A DNA stretch of 64,000 nt, taken from assembly GCA_963921825.1 (NCBI GenBank), contig OY997591.1:36849825-36913824 (forward strand), in the 5' to 3' direction. How positions within the stretch are numbered: position 1 is the stretch's first letter; every line of letters begins with the position of its first letter. This document shows positions 33,193 through 44,515 of the stretch, one piece after another. This stretch comes from Erodium maritimum. Its lineage: Eukaryota > Streptophyta > Magnoliopsida > Geraniales > Geraniaceae. Position numbers and translations under genes: made by a program. Under the pieces are notes generated by a model. The model was not told the DNA's origin, ran no database searches, and saw only the letters and a program-made list of their open reading frames with translations.

Positions 33193-33889
33193 CAAGCTCC
33201 GCTATGAGGATTATAATTAGCCACAATTAGTCAAAAGATACTATGATTATCACTTTAAGTTGACTAAGGGAGTCTTAAGTACCCAAATTTTTAAATAGAT
33301 TGAATAACAAGTAACCGGATTCAACAATTCTTAGCATATAAAGCTCCAAGTATCCATGATTGTCGTAAAACGCGAACGGAAATTTATACTTTAGGCAAGT
33401 AGGTTACTCGTTCTAAATAAAATTGTGGAATGAAAGTCTTTACCTAGAAAATACTCCTTGTTGTTGCCCAATTCTCATATCTTGACGAGACTAAGGACTA
33501 ATATGAATACTATAGTAACCATGATATTCGATCCACATCGCCAAAGGTGTACAAACACCATCACACAATTTACACAAAATCCCGACTTGTAATGTTCGAG
33601 CCCAAATAATCTATACCTACAGTCCAAAATCACCTATATGGCCTGTATTTAGAAACTACATGTAGTTAAGAACCCTCCTACCGAGATTACACATTTTAGA
33701 TACCATCGCTAATAATTACAATTTTAAGACTATTGTTTACTTAAATGGTTTGAGCCTTACCCTTTGTAATTATAATCCATTTCCAATTATAACCACATTA
33801 ACACAAACTCTACTTGTAACCATTTACGAAGCCCACTAGTTTAGAATTTCTTACAACTAGCTGAGTATAAATTTGATCTACTTTATTTG
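33193..33889. other. Unassigned AT-rich DNA
   Basis: I see no coding frame, repeat partner or RNA gene here. The first ~20 bases may be the right target duplication of the LINE. Confidence 0.3.
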
Positions 33890-34679
33890 AATATTTTTTC
33901 AATATTTTTATCTTTTTTTTATAAGCGAAATTTTTTGTTTGTGTCGTTAAATTTTTTTATTTTTAACGTTTATTAATAATTTCTCTTAACCTCGTTCATT
34001 GTTGATGTTTTTTCAAAATTTCTAAATATATTCATCATTGGTCTCGGTTTTAGGCCTCTAAAAAATAAAAATATCGGCGCAAGAATGAGTTGAATCAGAG
34101 TTCAAATGAAGTGGGAATGAGAAAAAAAGTGAAAAAGAACAAAATGGATGAACCAACCAGCAGGAGGCACGTGACGAGCTGACCAGAAGCATTGACCACG
34201 CTTCGTTGACACTATTGAGCCGCGAGATGGTCCCGGTTGCAATGATTTCCCAAGCAATTGCCTACACCGAATAATTGCTCACACTACGTTTCCTTCTTCA
34301 CCTATTCACGCGAGTTAGAAAAGATACAACTGAATAATTTTCCTGAATAGGAGTTAAGAGGGAAGCAACTTTGGGACGTCGGATCTTCTAACTCTAACTA
34401 CCTTCGACAACGTTTAGGTTATCGGCGTGAAGCTCCCACTCCTCTCTACCCATATCATCCATTAGTTTCGGACGGAGGGGCTTCAAAAGTTAGAAATCAA
34501 ACTCCAAAGTCAGCTAAAAATCCATTTTGGGTTCAAGCAATTTTTGGAGTTTTGAAGCAATTTTTAGTGAGTTTTTGACGAACTAAGCTAGGAATCATCA
34601 TTCATAGAAATGGTTTTACCTCATATAATCTTTTTCTTAGCTCAATGTAGTTTTCAAAGATTGATTTCTTAGATTTAAG
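33890..34679. repeat. Fragment of a retroelement-like repeat, partner of 1-250
   Basis: Positions about 33930-34150 parallel the left edge of the window: TTTGTTTGTG, AACCTCGTTC, TTGGTCTCGGTTTTAGGCCTC, CAAGAATGAG. The rest (34150-34679) has no partner. It is probably the LTR or leader of an old element. Confidence 0.4.
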
Positions 34680-36371
34680 TGTTGGAATTCTAGGGAGCAA
34701 AACACAGCGGAAAATAATTTTTTTTTCCTAGAATAGGCTCAGGATCCATGTAATTCCGAGTAAATCGAAAAACAAAAATTAAAGGAGAGATTACCTCTTG
34801 CAATTTTTCAGCTTGGTTCGAGACATGGACCAACTTGCAGCTCATATGTCTCAGCAATGAACCGTTGGAATCCAAATCCCTCCGGTCATATTGAATAAAT
34901 ATTTGTGTAGAACGTTCACTTCAAAAATCAGCAAGATCGGACTTCAGATGAACCTCCGATCGAGATCTTTCCAGTGGCTGGTCGGACAGAAACTAGGCCG
35001 AAAAATCTGGGCAGATTTTTCTCTTCTTCTTGCAAACTAAGAACACCCAAAAAAAAATGATTTGGTGGATTGAGTGTGACTTGAGACGTTTCCAAAAGGA
35101 TCCGTCCTCTACCGGTATCCACACCAACAAGATATCCCAAATCGCTTGTGTGCTAGCACAAACGAAGAACACTTCTTCCTCTCTTTCTCTCCAACTCGTT
35201 TTCTCTCTACCCTTTGAGAACCATTCTCAACACAATGAAAAATCTAATTTTTCTTTTCTCTCTTGCATGCATATATCTCCCAACAAGACCTCATTATTTT
35301 ATTTGAAAAAACCCAACTCTTGGACTTCCAAATTTGAGAAGTGGCTTTCTAAGGCTTTGCATGACTCCACTATGTCATTTCAAGCAAGCCAACTCTTGGA
35401 CTTTCTTTTATGACAAGTGTCTTATTTTAGGAGTAGTGTTCATGCAAAAATACCCTCTTTGAATTTCAAAAATTAAAGAGCCATTTTTGCATTTGAATTG
35501 CCCAACATAATCTTTATTATATTAGCAATTCGAAAAACGAGTTAATGAATAAATAAATATTATATCACATATAATATATTATCTAATTCACTTGAGGGAC
35601 TTCAAAAGTCCAATTCATTTTAGGCTCGTTATTGTGTGCGACCCTGTAGGCTCATAACACGTGTTGGCAGTGGGGTCGGAATCCTCATTTTGTCCACATG
35701 TCATAGTTAGCCTCTAGCAAGGAATTATGACTACCCAAACGTTTATGATGATCGTAAATCCGACTTAACCCTTACTCGCTAATATGCTAACCCTTCTATC
35801 AACGATATCTCGATCGAATAAGGCATAGGGCCGTCATCCTTATTTTATTCGATCGTTGTTTCTTGATCTTAAGTAGACTGCCAGTGATAACTCTTTATCA
35901 ATTCGCATGACCATGCTTTCTCCTGCAGTCCCACTTATCAAGGGGCCCAAATGATATCTCTCATATTTATATGAGTGACAGATCCCTTATGAGTCAACCA
36001 TATATCTCACATAGATACTTATGCACCCAATCATATCCTTTACAATTGTCTGGTTAAAGACAACGTTTAACTGTGTCAAAGCACACAGCCACCTATGTAG
36101 AAATCATGATGATTATAAGGTCAAAGGACTTAAGTCATATTACGGTACTGAGAAATACTTATGACAATTCCTATGTAGTATTCTCACAGTGGGTCATCCA
36201 ATGCCATTTCCCTAAATGACATCTATGATTTGACTTCATATCCAATATGTATGATCAATAAAACGTGATCATCAGCCAACATCATACTAGTCTTAGTATA
36301 TCAGTAACATCAGAGATCAAGTGAATAATACTCTATTACTTCTAAGAGTTTTACTATCACGTAGAAAATGT
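34680..36371 (-). mobile_element. Divergent Copia LTR, truncated at its right end
   Basis: It starts TGTTGGAATTCTAGG and runs parallel to the LTRs at 52444 and 60896 (CAGCTCAT..ATGTCTC, GAACCGTTG, GGATGAACCTCCGAT-like and ACTGGTCGGACAGAA-like blocks; later CATAGGGCCGTCATCCTTATT and TATGATCA). It is much more diverged than the others, so it is a separate subfamily. The last 60-80 bases, with the CTAACA end, are missing where the T-run of the next element begins. Confidence 0.7.
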
Positions 36372-37982
36372 ATACTTATTCTTTTTTTGAATAAGCTCGA
36401 AAAAAATTATTTAGAAAAAAGACAGATTCAAGAAGAATATAACCAAAGGAAACCATTACAAGGGAGCTCTCAGAGGGAGCTGCGGGAAAAATGGCCAAAA
36501 GTAACAACCAAAACGAGTCACTAAATCAACCATCAATGACCCACTCTTCAACTTCCGAAGTCAAGGTCGGATCATCAAAAGCTTTAGCTAAATGATCTAG
36601 CTGAGCGGCTTGAGCTTGTATAATATGCTTCCCAACGTCCGTAGGATACGCATGGCTCAAGGAGCGAGCTGGTTTGATATTAACAGTATAGTAGTCCCCT
36701 AAACACTTGGGAGACCGACTTTGACGATCCAAAGCTCTAGACGGATACTGCTTCGAGAGGAGACCCTTGTTCATAGGTTTGGTAGGTTGAAGGAGCGCCT
36801 CCTTCCACGGACTACCTTGTTGATCCTTGATTGGATCGCTAAATTCCTCCTGTAGTGACGGATGAACTGCTGGAGGGAACTAGCTCCCAAAACATTCACA
36901 GTAGTAACGGCTGAAACCAGAACCGATGTCAACCCATTAGAACCTGAACCCGACCCATTTAATTTTAGGCCTACTGAAAGATATGGGATATCGGCCAAGA
37001 CCCAGGCCCAAAAAAACCCGACCCATTCTCCTCCAACACCAAATCTATGATTCCTTCTCCACGCAAAATGCTAACCGATTCTTGTTCCGAAGCAATCAAA
37101 TCCCGATTTTCAAAGGCATTCAAGGATACTCCTTGATTCACAGTGATTTCATAATCCAAAGATCCCCCGATCCCAATAGAATCAGACGAAGCCGAAACGG
37201 AAGCTCACCGACTCACTCCAGCGGATGTATCATCAAGCTGCAAAATACCGTTCTAGATTGGTGGTTCAACCACCATGAGTGCCTGGCCATCACAACGCAA
37301 CGAATCCTCTGTAGGAACACCAAAGCCAAATTCGTTGTTTCGCGAAACTGGAATAGAGCCTATGCTTTGTTTTTATGAGACAACCGGGAACGAGGAAGAA
37401 GAATCACTACTCCCAATCCTACGCCGGGCACGAGCGACGAAAAGGATATAACCATTCATCTTATACCCATGAAAGCTCTCAATTGCCTGAGAAACTGACA
37501 CCTCCAACGAAAACCGGATGAAACTGAAGTAATGGCCATGTCTATTTGGTCGGTGCAGAACTGATAACAAATTGATCTCACCAAAAGGACTAAATAAACC
37601 TCTACCCACTCCTCTGATGATTTGAATGGAAAGTCACAGAAACAAATTCAGTAGCCGACCCGACAAAATGTGCCGGTGCTAACTTACGGGAAAGGCGTTG
37701 ACGATTACTGACCTTCTCCCCAGATGACACTGTGACGATTTTGCCACTATCAGACGAAGAAGCCTTCTTCTCACAAATCTTCTTCTCGATCAAATGTGGC
37801 TCATCTAATCCTACGACGGCGGCAACAGGGTCAATGTCTCCTTGACCATCTGGCTCAACAGTAACCTGATGAGGAACTGCAGCACCCATCTCAATCAGTG
37901 CATGACTTTCGACACTGGTTCCATACTACCAGTAGCAGTGGTGAAAGGGCCTTGTTTCCCTTTGCTCTGCCCACGACTTCTC
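36372..37982 (-). pseudogene. LINE-like ORF1 pseudogene with RRM and a 3' tail, no ORF2
   Basis: Minus-strand frames from about 37889 down to 36526 encode TEFVSVTFHSNHQRSG, then in a shifted frame GRGLFSPFGEINLLSVL...HYFSFIRF...VSQAIESFHGYKMNGYILFVARARRR, an RRM with RNP-like motifs, followed by a Ser-rich linker and a C-terminal part ending VEEWVIDG. Only about 150 bases separate that stop from a LINE-like 3' end (TTCGAGCTTATTCAAAAAAAG on the minus strand). No ORF2 exists in this copy. It is either an internally deleted LINE or an ORF1-only derivative. Frameshifts show it is not expressed as one protein. Confidence 0.6.
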
Positions 37983-38019
37983 TGTTAGTCTTAGTGCCCG
38001 TAGTTCAATCATAAATGTC

Positions 38020-38069
<50 letters not shown>

Positions 38070-39253
38070 TGGTATCAGGTACAAACCACCCCTTATTGTG
38101 CAAACTACGAACTCACCAGGTGCTGACACGTGAGCGCGCGCGCTGCTGGTGCGCGCGCACAGTGCTGACACGTGGCGCGCATAGTGCTAATAGTTTGGGC
38201 GCACAGTACTAATAGTTTGGCACTGTGCTAAACTATTAGCACTGTGCGCCCAAACTATTAGCACTGTGCGCGCGCGTGGTCAACACGCTCACGCGCGCGG
38301 GCAGAGGCGCGCCCGAAGCGGCCATGTGTCAGCATCGCGCACTCTCTGCTGACGTCACTTTGACCGCATCCTGTGGCTTAGATTGGTTCGTAGTTTGCAC
38401 AATAAGGATGGTTTTTACTGGATAGCTACCCTATATATATATATATCATTAGAAATAAAATTAATGCAACTTTATATTACTTATGTGTTGGAGTAATATA
38501 TCAATGTGTGTTCTGATCTATGTCCACCATGTGAATAGAACCATAGATCAAGATGGATCACACTCGATGGGTCTCTAGTAAACAAAGCTTCCCTAGAAGC
38601 GACTAGTATGAAAGATGGTTCTTTATTGCTTACGTTCTTGTAGTCATTGGAATGAGATTTCGGAGTCTGATCATAGATATCATGTGGGACATCATATTGG
38701 GCGACCCGACATGAATATGTTCCATGGATCAAGTCATGAACATATACATTGTCATAACATGTCATGTATTCTTAGACTAAGGAGTCTTTGTGATCGCTAT
38801 GCAGTAAACAACTGAGTTTGACCTGAGCCTAATATTGTCAGTAACAGAGCTTCCATAACGGCCAAGATTGTCTTGGGGACGGACTGCATGAGTAACATGA
38901 AAGATGGCTAAAGGATTTATCCCTCATACTACGGTATGGGAAAGATATCGGTTCTCGGCTGCTTGATCGAGAGTGACTGAAAGAATAGCATGGTCATGCA
39001 CATGATATTGGGTATCATATATTCAGTAATCTCACATATCAAGGAACAATGATTAAGAATAATAAGGATGACGGCTCTATGCCTTATCTCAATCAGGATA
39101 TTAGATATAAAAGGATAATTACAGGGACAACGGAAAGGTTAGAATCAAGAAGGTCTATTCGTTATGCAGTGTCTGCCAATACTAAAGTCTCGTTAGTTGC
39201 CACTTAAATAGGATCAAGTAAAATGGAATTTTACGTTGATCTATTGACATGGA
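37983..39253 (+). mobile_element. Left half of the outer solo LTR
   Basis: It starts TGTTAGTCTTAGTGCCCG and runs parallel to the solo LTR at 42834 until GATCTATTGACATGGA at 39253, where a minus-oriented LTR begins. The continuation (ATGCATAAACC...) is found at 61808. The left target duplication is TTCTC (37978-37982), matching TTCTC at 62632-62636. A MITE lies inside it. Confidence 0.85.
38065..38432. mobile_element. Fold-back MITE with ~45-bp inverted ends in a TA repeat
   Basis: The left end (AAGGTTGGTATCAGGTACAAACC...CAAACTACGAAC) is the inverted complement, with a few changes, of the right end (TTCGTAGTTTGCACAATAAGG...GGATAGCTACCCT). The GC-rich centre (38170-38275) contains a further palindrome of CTAATAGTTTGGGCGCACAGT-type units facing CACTGTGCGCCCAAACTATTAG, so the whole element can fold on itself. 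It sits in an AT microsatellite, so a TA duplication fits but cannot be proven. No coding sequence. Confidence 0.8.
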
Positions 39254-39913
39254 TGTTGGAACTCGATGTCGTGGACATGTTAAACATAAAATACAACGGA
39301 AAATTAACCACGAATCAATCGAGGTGAATCTACCAAATATGAAAAACAAGTCTGAATATTCAGCAAAGTTTTGTGTACATCACCTTTGCAAGTGCCTCAT
39401 CTTGCAGCTCGTGTATATCGAAAATAAACCGTTGAAACTCAAATCCCTTCGGTCACATTGAAGATCCATATGAGGAGAACGTCCGATCGTGGATGAACCT
39501 CCGATCGTGGTCTTGAAAGTGACTGGTCGGACAAAACTGTGCTGAAAATCAGCACCCTCTACTTGTCCCAAATTGGTTCAAGAACACCAAACTTTAAATG
39601 GCTTGATCCCCTTGGACGCCTATGTATCCTTAACGGAATCAAAGGCAACGTAGTTCTTGATTTTGTAAACTCAAGAACATGCAACAATGGAGTTGGAGCT
39701 TCTTGGAGGAATTTGCAAAAGTGGGAGAGAATTTGAAGTTGTGCTGAATGTTTCTTCTCTTATTTGCATGTTGTGTGTTGCCAACACCCCTTGCATGTAG
39801 ACTGAACTGGAAGTGGTTATCTCACTTAATCTCCATCAAGTTGCCAAGTGTCCATGCTAGTTTGAATGGTAAACTTAATAAACTAAGCTAGTTTATTAAC
39901 TAGTGGAAAGTGG
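39254..39913 (-). mobile_element. Left-end LTR fragment of the compound minus-strand Copia insertion
   Basis: It starts TGTTGGAACTCGATGTCGTGG like the LTRs at 52444 and 60896 and runs to TAGTGGAAAGTGG, where element C begins. The 5 bases before it (ATGGA) match those after 61807 (ATGCA) but for one base, and fit the point where the outer LTR is split. It is therefore the outer 3' LTR end of the minus-oriented insertion. Confidence 0.75.
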
Positions 39914-40783
39914 TGTTAGTCTTGATGCCCGTAGTTCAATCCTAAATGTCCAAATATATATATCATTGTTAGCAATAAAATTAAAGCGGATTTATATTAC
40001 TTATGTGTTAGAGTAATGTATCGATGTGTGCTTTGATCTATGCCCACCAAGAGAATAGACCCATAGATCGAGATAGATCACACTCGATGGGTCCATAGTC
40101 AACAATGCTTCCCTAGAAGCGACTAGTATGAAAGATGGCTTTTTATGGATTACGTTCTGTTAGTCATTGGAATGGGATTCCAGAGTCTGATCATAGATAT
40201 ATGTGGGACATGATATTGGACGACCCAACATGAATATGTGCCATATATCAAGTCATGAATATATTCATTGTCATAGCTAGTCATGTATTCTTAGACCAAG
40301 GAGTCTTTGTGATCGCTATGCAGTAAACAACTAAGTTTGACCTGAGCCTAATGTTGTCCGTAACAGGGCTTCCATAATGGCCAGGATTGGCTTGGGGACG
40401 GACTGTATGAGTGACACGAAAGAAGGCTAAGGGATTTATCCTTCATACTACGGTATGGGAAAGATATCGGTTCTCGGCCGCTTGATCGAGAGTGACTGAA
40501 AGAATAGTTTGGCCAAGGGTGTGTTCCACCTCCATTTCTGTGTCCTTGAGTTCTCAAAGAGAAGAACTACGTGGCTTTGAATCCCATGTGGATCGTAGGC
40601 ATCTTGGAGACTCAAGCCAATCATTCGTTACCGGGTGTTCTTGTTTTGGTAAGAAATAGTGCTGAATTTTTCTCTTGTGAATCCATTCTTCGTTAGTTGT
40701 TTCATGGCTTTAATTGTCTCGTGGCTTTTATTGATTTTCCGCTGCGAATTGGTTCATCTTCAACCCTACCTCGATACCCAACA
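39914..40783 (+). mobile_element. 5' LTR of element C, internally deleted
   Basis: It starts TGTTAGTCTTGATGCCCG and ends CTCGATACCCAACA next to the primer-binding site. At 870 bp it is about half the 1677 bp of the intact LTR: the sequence jumps at about 40507 from GAAAGAATAG to TTTGGCCAAGGG, skipping about 800 bp. Confidence 0.85.
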
Positions 40784-40784
40784 A

Positions 40785-40795
40785 TGGTATCAGAG
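40785..40795 (+). other. Primer-binding site of element C
   Basis: TGGTATCAGAG lies one base after the 5' LTR and is complementary to the initiator methionine tRNA 3' end. Confidence 0.85.
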
Positions 40796-42321
40796 TCGTG
40801 CTACCTTCGGGATTCACAAGATTGTGTTGAAAGTTTCGGTTTTGACATGTTAATTTGCCAAATTGTTTGATAACATGTTTTAAATTATTATTTATGGATT
40901 TAATGCATGTAAAATGAATTTTTGAAAATTATTTCAAATCTGGATATTTTGAATTTTTTTTTTTGATTTTTCGGGTCTCGGGAGCAAGACTCTCGGGGAG
41001 CCGATACCGGGAACGAACGGGGCTCCGTTGGAAGGAGATAGGCCAATCATGACCATTGGATGGTTGATATGCCAAGGCTAAACCGTTTTGTTAGTTATGA
41101 TGAGTTTGGAACCGTCATGACGAACTCAAAGATCAAATGTTCAAAAGTTTTATTTTTGAACGGTTTCGATAAACCGAGCATCAAAAATTTTCGGAACTTG
41201 GCTATTAATTAAAACTAGAAAATCACATGATGTTTGATAACATTCTTTTTTGATAACACGATGTGTGATGGGATGTTGGCATGGCGGGCATAATAGCCCC
41301 GAGCTCGATTTAATTATTTATCGCTTTTCACGGCCTGCGAGCCGTTAGAGTTAGCATGTAATTATTCTTTCAAGGTGTGGTCATCGAACCACTTATTTGT
41401 AATATTTATTAATTCCTGACCTCCGAGTCTGGTATTAAACTGTAATTTTTTACTCAAGACGAAGAAAGGGAGAAAAGGTCATTTGGTGGCTTTTCGGGTG
41501 TTGACATCGACTTGGAGTTGGTGGAGCTCAAGAAGCTAGTGGGAGTTAGTTTAGGGGTCTATTATGTGCACATTTATCGGTTTATGCTTGGTTTAGTTTA
41601 TGCATGATTAATTCTATGTGTTTTAGAATTCCATGCTTAACTTTATTTACTGAGCATATCACCTCACATGCAAAGATAAAATTGGAATTTTAATCCTTGT
41701 GTTTGAGCCCTTAGAATCGTCATTACATTGGATGTAGTTGACGGGTTCAAAGGAAGAATTACATTGGATGTAATTTGTGGCATCATTGCATTTGGAACGA
41801 AGTTGATGTGCTCATCGCATCTAGGATGTGCCAAAGTTTTAAACATAACTTGACAAGAAAAACGGGTCATGTCCGATACCTCCCAATTATCAACACCTTA
41901 CTACCTCCCTGTCCTATGGGTGTCGTGCGCATTAGCGGAGCATCCATGGGAAAGCGGGGTAGTAGGTTTTGACGACATATGTGGGTGTCGTGCGCATTAG
42001 CGGAGCACCTACATAGTGACGGGCCATAGGTTAAAATTGGTGGACCCGACTACGATTCTCAGCCTGAGGTTGAGCTAGGGTAACAGATAGGGTAAGCCGT
42101 GTACATAAGTACATACCCTAGCCAAGAGTCACATTGGATGTGATTGGATGGAGTCTTACCTACATAGCTAGATTAAGTGGTGAACATTAGTTCAGCTTAA
42201 TCGAGTGAGTCAAGGATCTTGGTTTCAGATTTTAAAGGTTTAGAATCGATTGTTGCTGTTTAAGCTTGATCTTCATAAAATTTATCCAGTTTACTTATTG
42301 AATTTTATTTTTTTAGATCAA
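40796..42321 (+). other. Long untranslated leader of element C
   Basis: About 1.5 kb lies between the primer-binding site and the gag ATG, with no sustained reading frame. The same long leader is present, inverted, in A and B. It includes short near-repeats of TACATTGGATGTA (41720-41775) and a duplicated GTGTCGTGCGCATTAGCGGAG block at 41921 and 41986. Confidence 0.7.
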
Positions 42322-42833
42322 ATGGCAAATTCAGCGAACATTAATAATTTGTCATTAAAACCATTCTTGACAGGGTCAAGCTGAATGGGACAAACTATTT
42401 GGACTGGTATAGAATTTTGAGGATAGTTGTCATGTCTAAACACAAAGAATATGTCCTTGACAAGGCTATACCTCGTGTCTATAAAATGAAGGGGCATCTC
42501 GAACGTCTTAATGGACTGGGTCTTACAATAGAGTTAGAGATGGCAGCAGATAGGTTTCTGCGCTCCCTTCCTCGTGCGTAGGTTGAGTTCATCATGAACT
42601 ATCACATGCACGATATGGACATGACCATATCAGAGTCACATGGCGGGTTTGTAACTACTAGGAAGAATATAAGGGATCTGGGATCCAAGGATATTCTGAT
42701 GGTCAGAAACGAATCCATTTCAATAAGGAAACTAGTAGTGGCAAGGGCAAGGCCCCTGCGCACTTGGCATGAAAGATGAGACACTTGATCGCTCCTAACC
42801 CTCTAGGACCGGGGTCCTTAAGGAAGGCTAAGA
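42322..42833 (+). pseudogene. Copia gag of element C (first part)
   Basis: The ATG at 42322 opens MANSANINNLSLKPFL. An early frame shift leads to WYRILRIVVMSKHKEYVLDKAIP, then MAADRFLRSLPR, FIMNYHMHDMD and DLGSKDILMV, the Copia gag (UBN2-type) pattern. It is cut at 42833 by a solo LTR; the zinc-knuckle region resumes at 44516 as CFYCQKPG with its histidine lost. Confidence 0.8.
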
Positions 42834-44510
42834 TGTTAGTCTTAGTGCCCGTAGTTCAATCCTAAATGTCCAAATGTATAAATCATCGTTAGCAATAAAA
42901 TTAAAGCGGCTTTATATTACTTATGTGTTGGAGTAATGTATCGATGTGTGCTCTGATCTATGCCCACCATGCGAATAGAACCATAGATCGAGATAGATCA
43001 CACTCGATGGGTCCCTAGTCAACAAAGCTTCACTAGAAGCGACTAGTATGAAATATGGCTCTTTATGGCTTACGTTCTGTTAGTCATTGGAATGGGATTC
43101 CGGAGTCTGATCATAGATATCATGTGGGACATGATATTGGACGACCCGCCCTGAATATGTGCCATAGATTAAGTCATGAACATATTCAGTGTTGTAGCTT
43201 GTCATGTATCCTTAGACCAAGGAGTCTTTGTGATCGCTATGTAGTCAACAACTGAGTTTGACCTGAGCCTAACGTTGTCCGTAACAGGGCTTCCATAATA
43301 GCCAGGATTGGCTTGGGGACGGGCTACATGAGTGACACGAAAGACGGCTAAGGGATTTATCCCTCATACTAAGGTATGGGAAAGATATCGGTTCTCGGCC
43401 ACTTGATCGAGAGTGACTGGAAGAATAGCATGGCCATGCACATGATACTGGGTATCATATCTTCAGTCATCTCACATATCAAGGAACGGTGATTGAGAAT
43501 AATAAGGATGACGGCTCTATGCCTTATCTCAATCAGGATATCGGAGATAAAAGGATAATGACAGGGACGACGGAAAGGTTAGAATCGACAGGGTCGATTC
43601 GTTATGTAGTGTCAGGCAATACTAAAGTCTCGTTAGTTGCCACTTAAATAGGATCAAGTAAAATGGGATTTCACGTTGATCTATTGACATGCATAAACCT
43701 AAGGGTCACACCGGAGGATGAAACTCATTGACACATTTATGGAGAATGGCCAAAAGGGAGTTGTCTCGGGACATGACCAAAACTGGGTTTTGGGTCATGT
43801 GCTCGTACGTGAATAGGACTTTACGGATTGAGACAAGGCTTGGAGTCTTGGGATTGATCGCGTCGGATAATGTTGGACATTTCCGGTATGGAAGGCTTGG
43901 AGGCGATGAGCGAATCACGGGACCTCGTTAGAAATGGCCACGGGCCATGTTCCAAGAGGCCCATGCAACCAAGGCCCATGGAACTAATTAATCAAGTCTT
44001 GATTAATTAGTACTAAGTAAGCAAGACAAGGATTAAGGTGTTGGTGATTCACCACCTAACCCAATCTTGTCTTGCCATACTTTGTCCTATTTACACCTTA
44101 CTTGACACCATACTTGTCTCATGCCTTTAGTTGGACAAGTATGAGTTTTGTTATGTTTAAGTCATCTTTTTTCAACATAACAAACACAAGACAAGAATAG
44201 GAAACACATTTTCTCTCCCTCTTCCATGGCCATTTCGGGTTTGGCTAGTTTCCACCTCCATGTTTGTGTTCTTGAGTCCTCAAAGAGAAGAACTACGTGG
44301 CTTTGATTCCCATGTGGATACGTAGGCGTCTTGGAGACTCAAGCCAATCATTCGTTAACCGGTGTTCTTGTTTTGGTAAGAACTAGTGCTGAATTTTTCT
44401 CTTGTTAATCCATTCTTTGTTAGTTGTTTCATGGTTTTAATTGTCTCTTGGTTTTCATTGATTTTCCGCTGCGAGTTGGTTCATCTCCAACCCTACCTCG
44501 AGACCCAACA
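42834..44510 (+). mobile_element. Solo LTR in the gag of element C (1677 bp)
   Basis: TGTTAGTCTTAGTGCCCG to CTCGAGACCCAACA, flanked by TAAGA at 42829-42833 and 44511-44515. The interrupted gag continues on both sides in parallel with the uninterrupted copy in element B. It serves as the full-length reference for this LTR subfamily. Confidence 0.96.
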
Positions 44511-44515
44511 TAAGA

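Noticed and set aside
14528-34679. A triterpene biosynthetic gene cluster around the OSC
   Set aside because: No cytochrome P450, acyltransferase, glycosyltransferase or second OSC is visible on either strand.
38020-38066. AT-repeat tract as a functional site
   Set aside because: A plain TA microsatellite at the MITE border; nothing beyond slippage or insertion preference is supported.
39905-39918. AGTGG as target duplication of element C
   Set aside because: The right end of C is truncated at 49070, so no second copy can be checked.
43055-43255. 66- and 94-codon frames recurring at 4153, 43055, 60065, 3418, 51064 and 59331
   Set aside because: They recur because they sit in copies of the same LTR. 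Length varies with indels, there is no known domain, and conservation is explained by recent copying.
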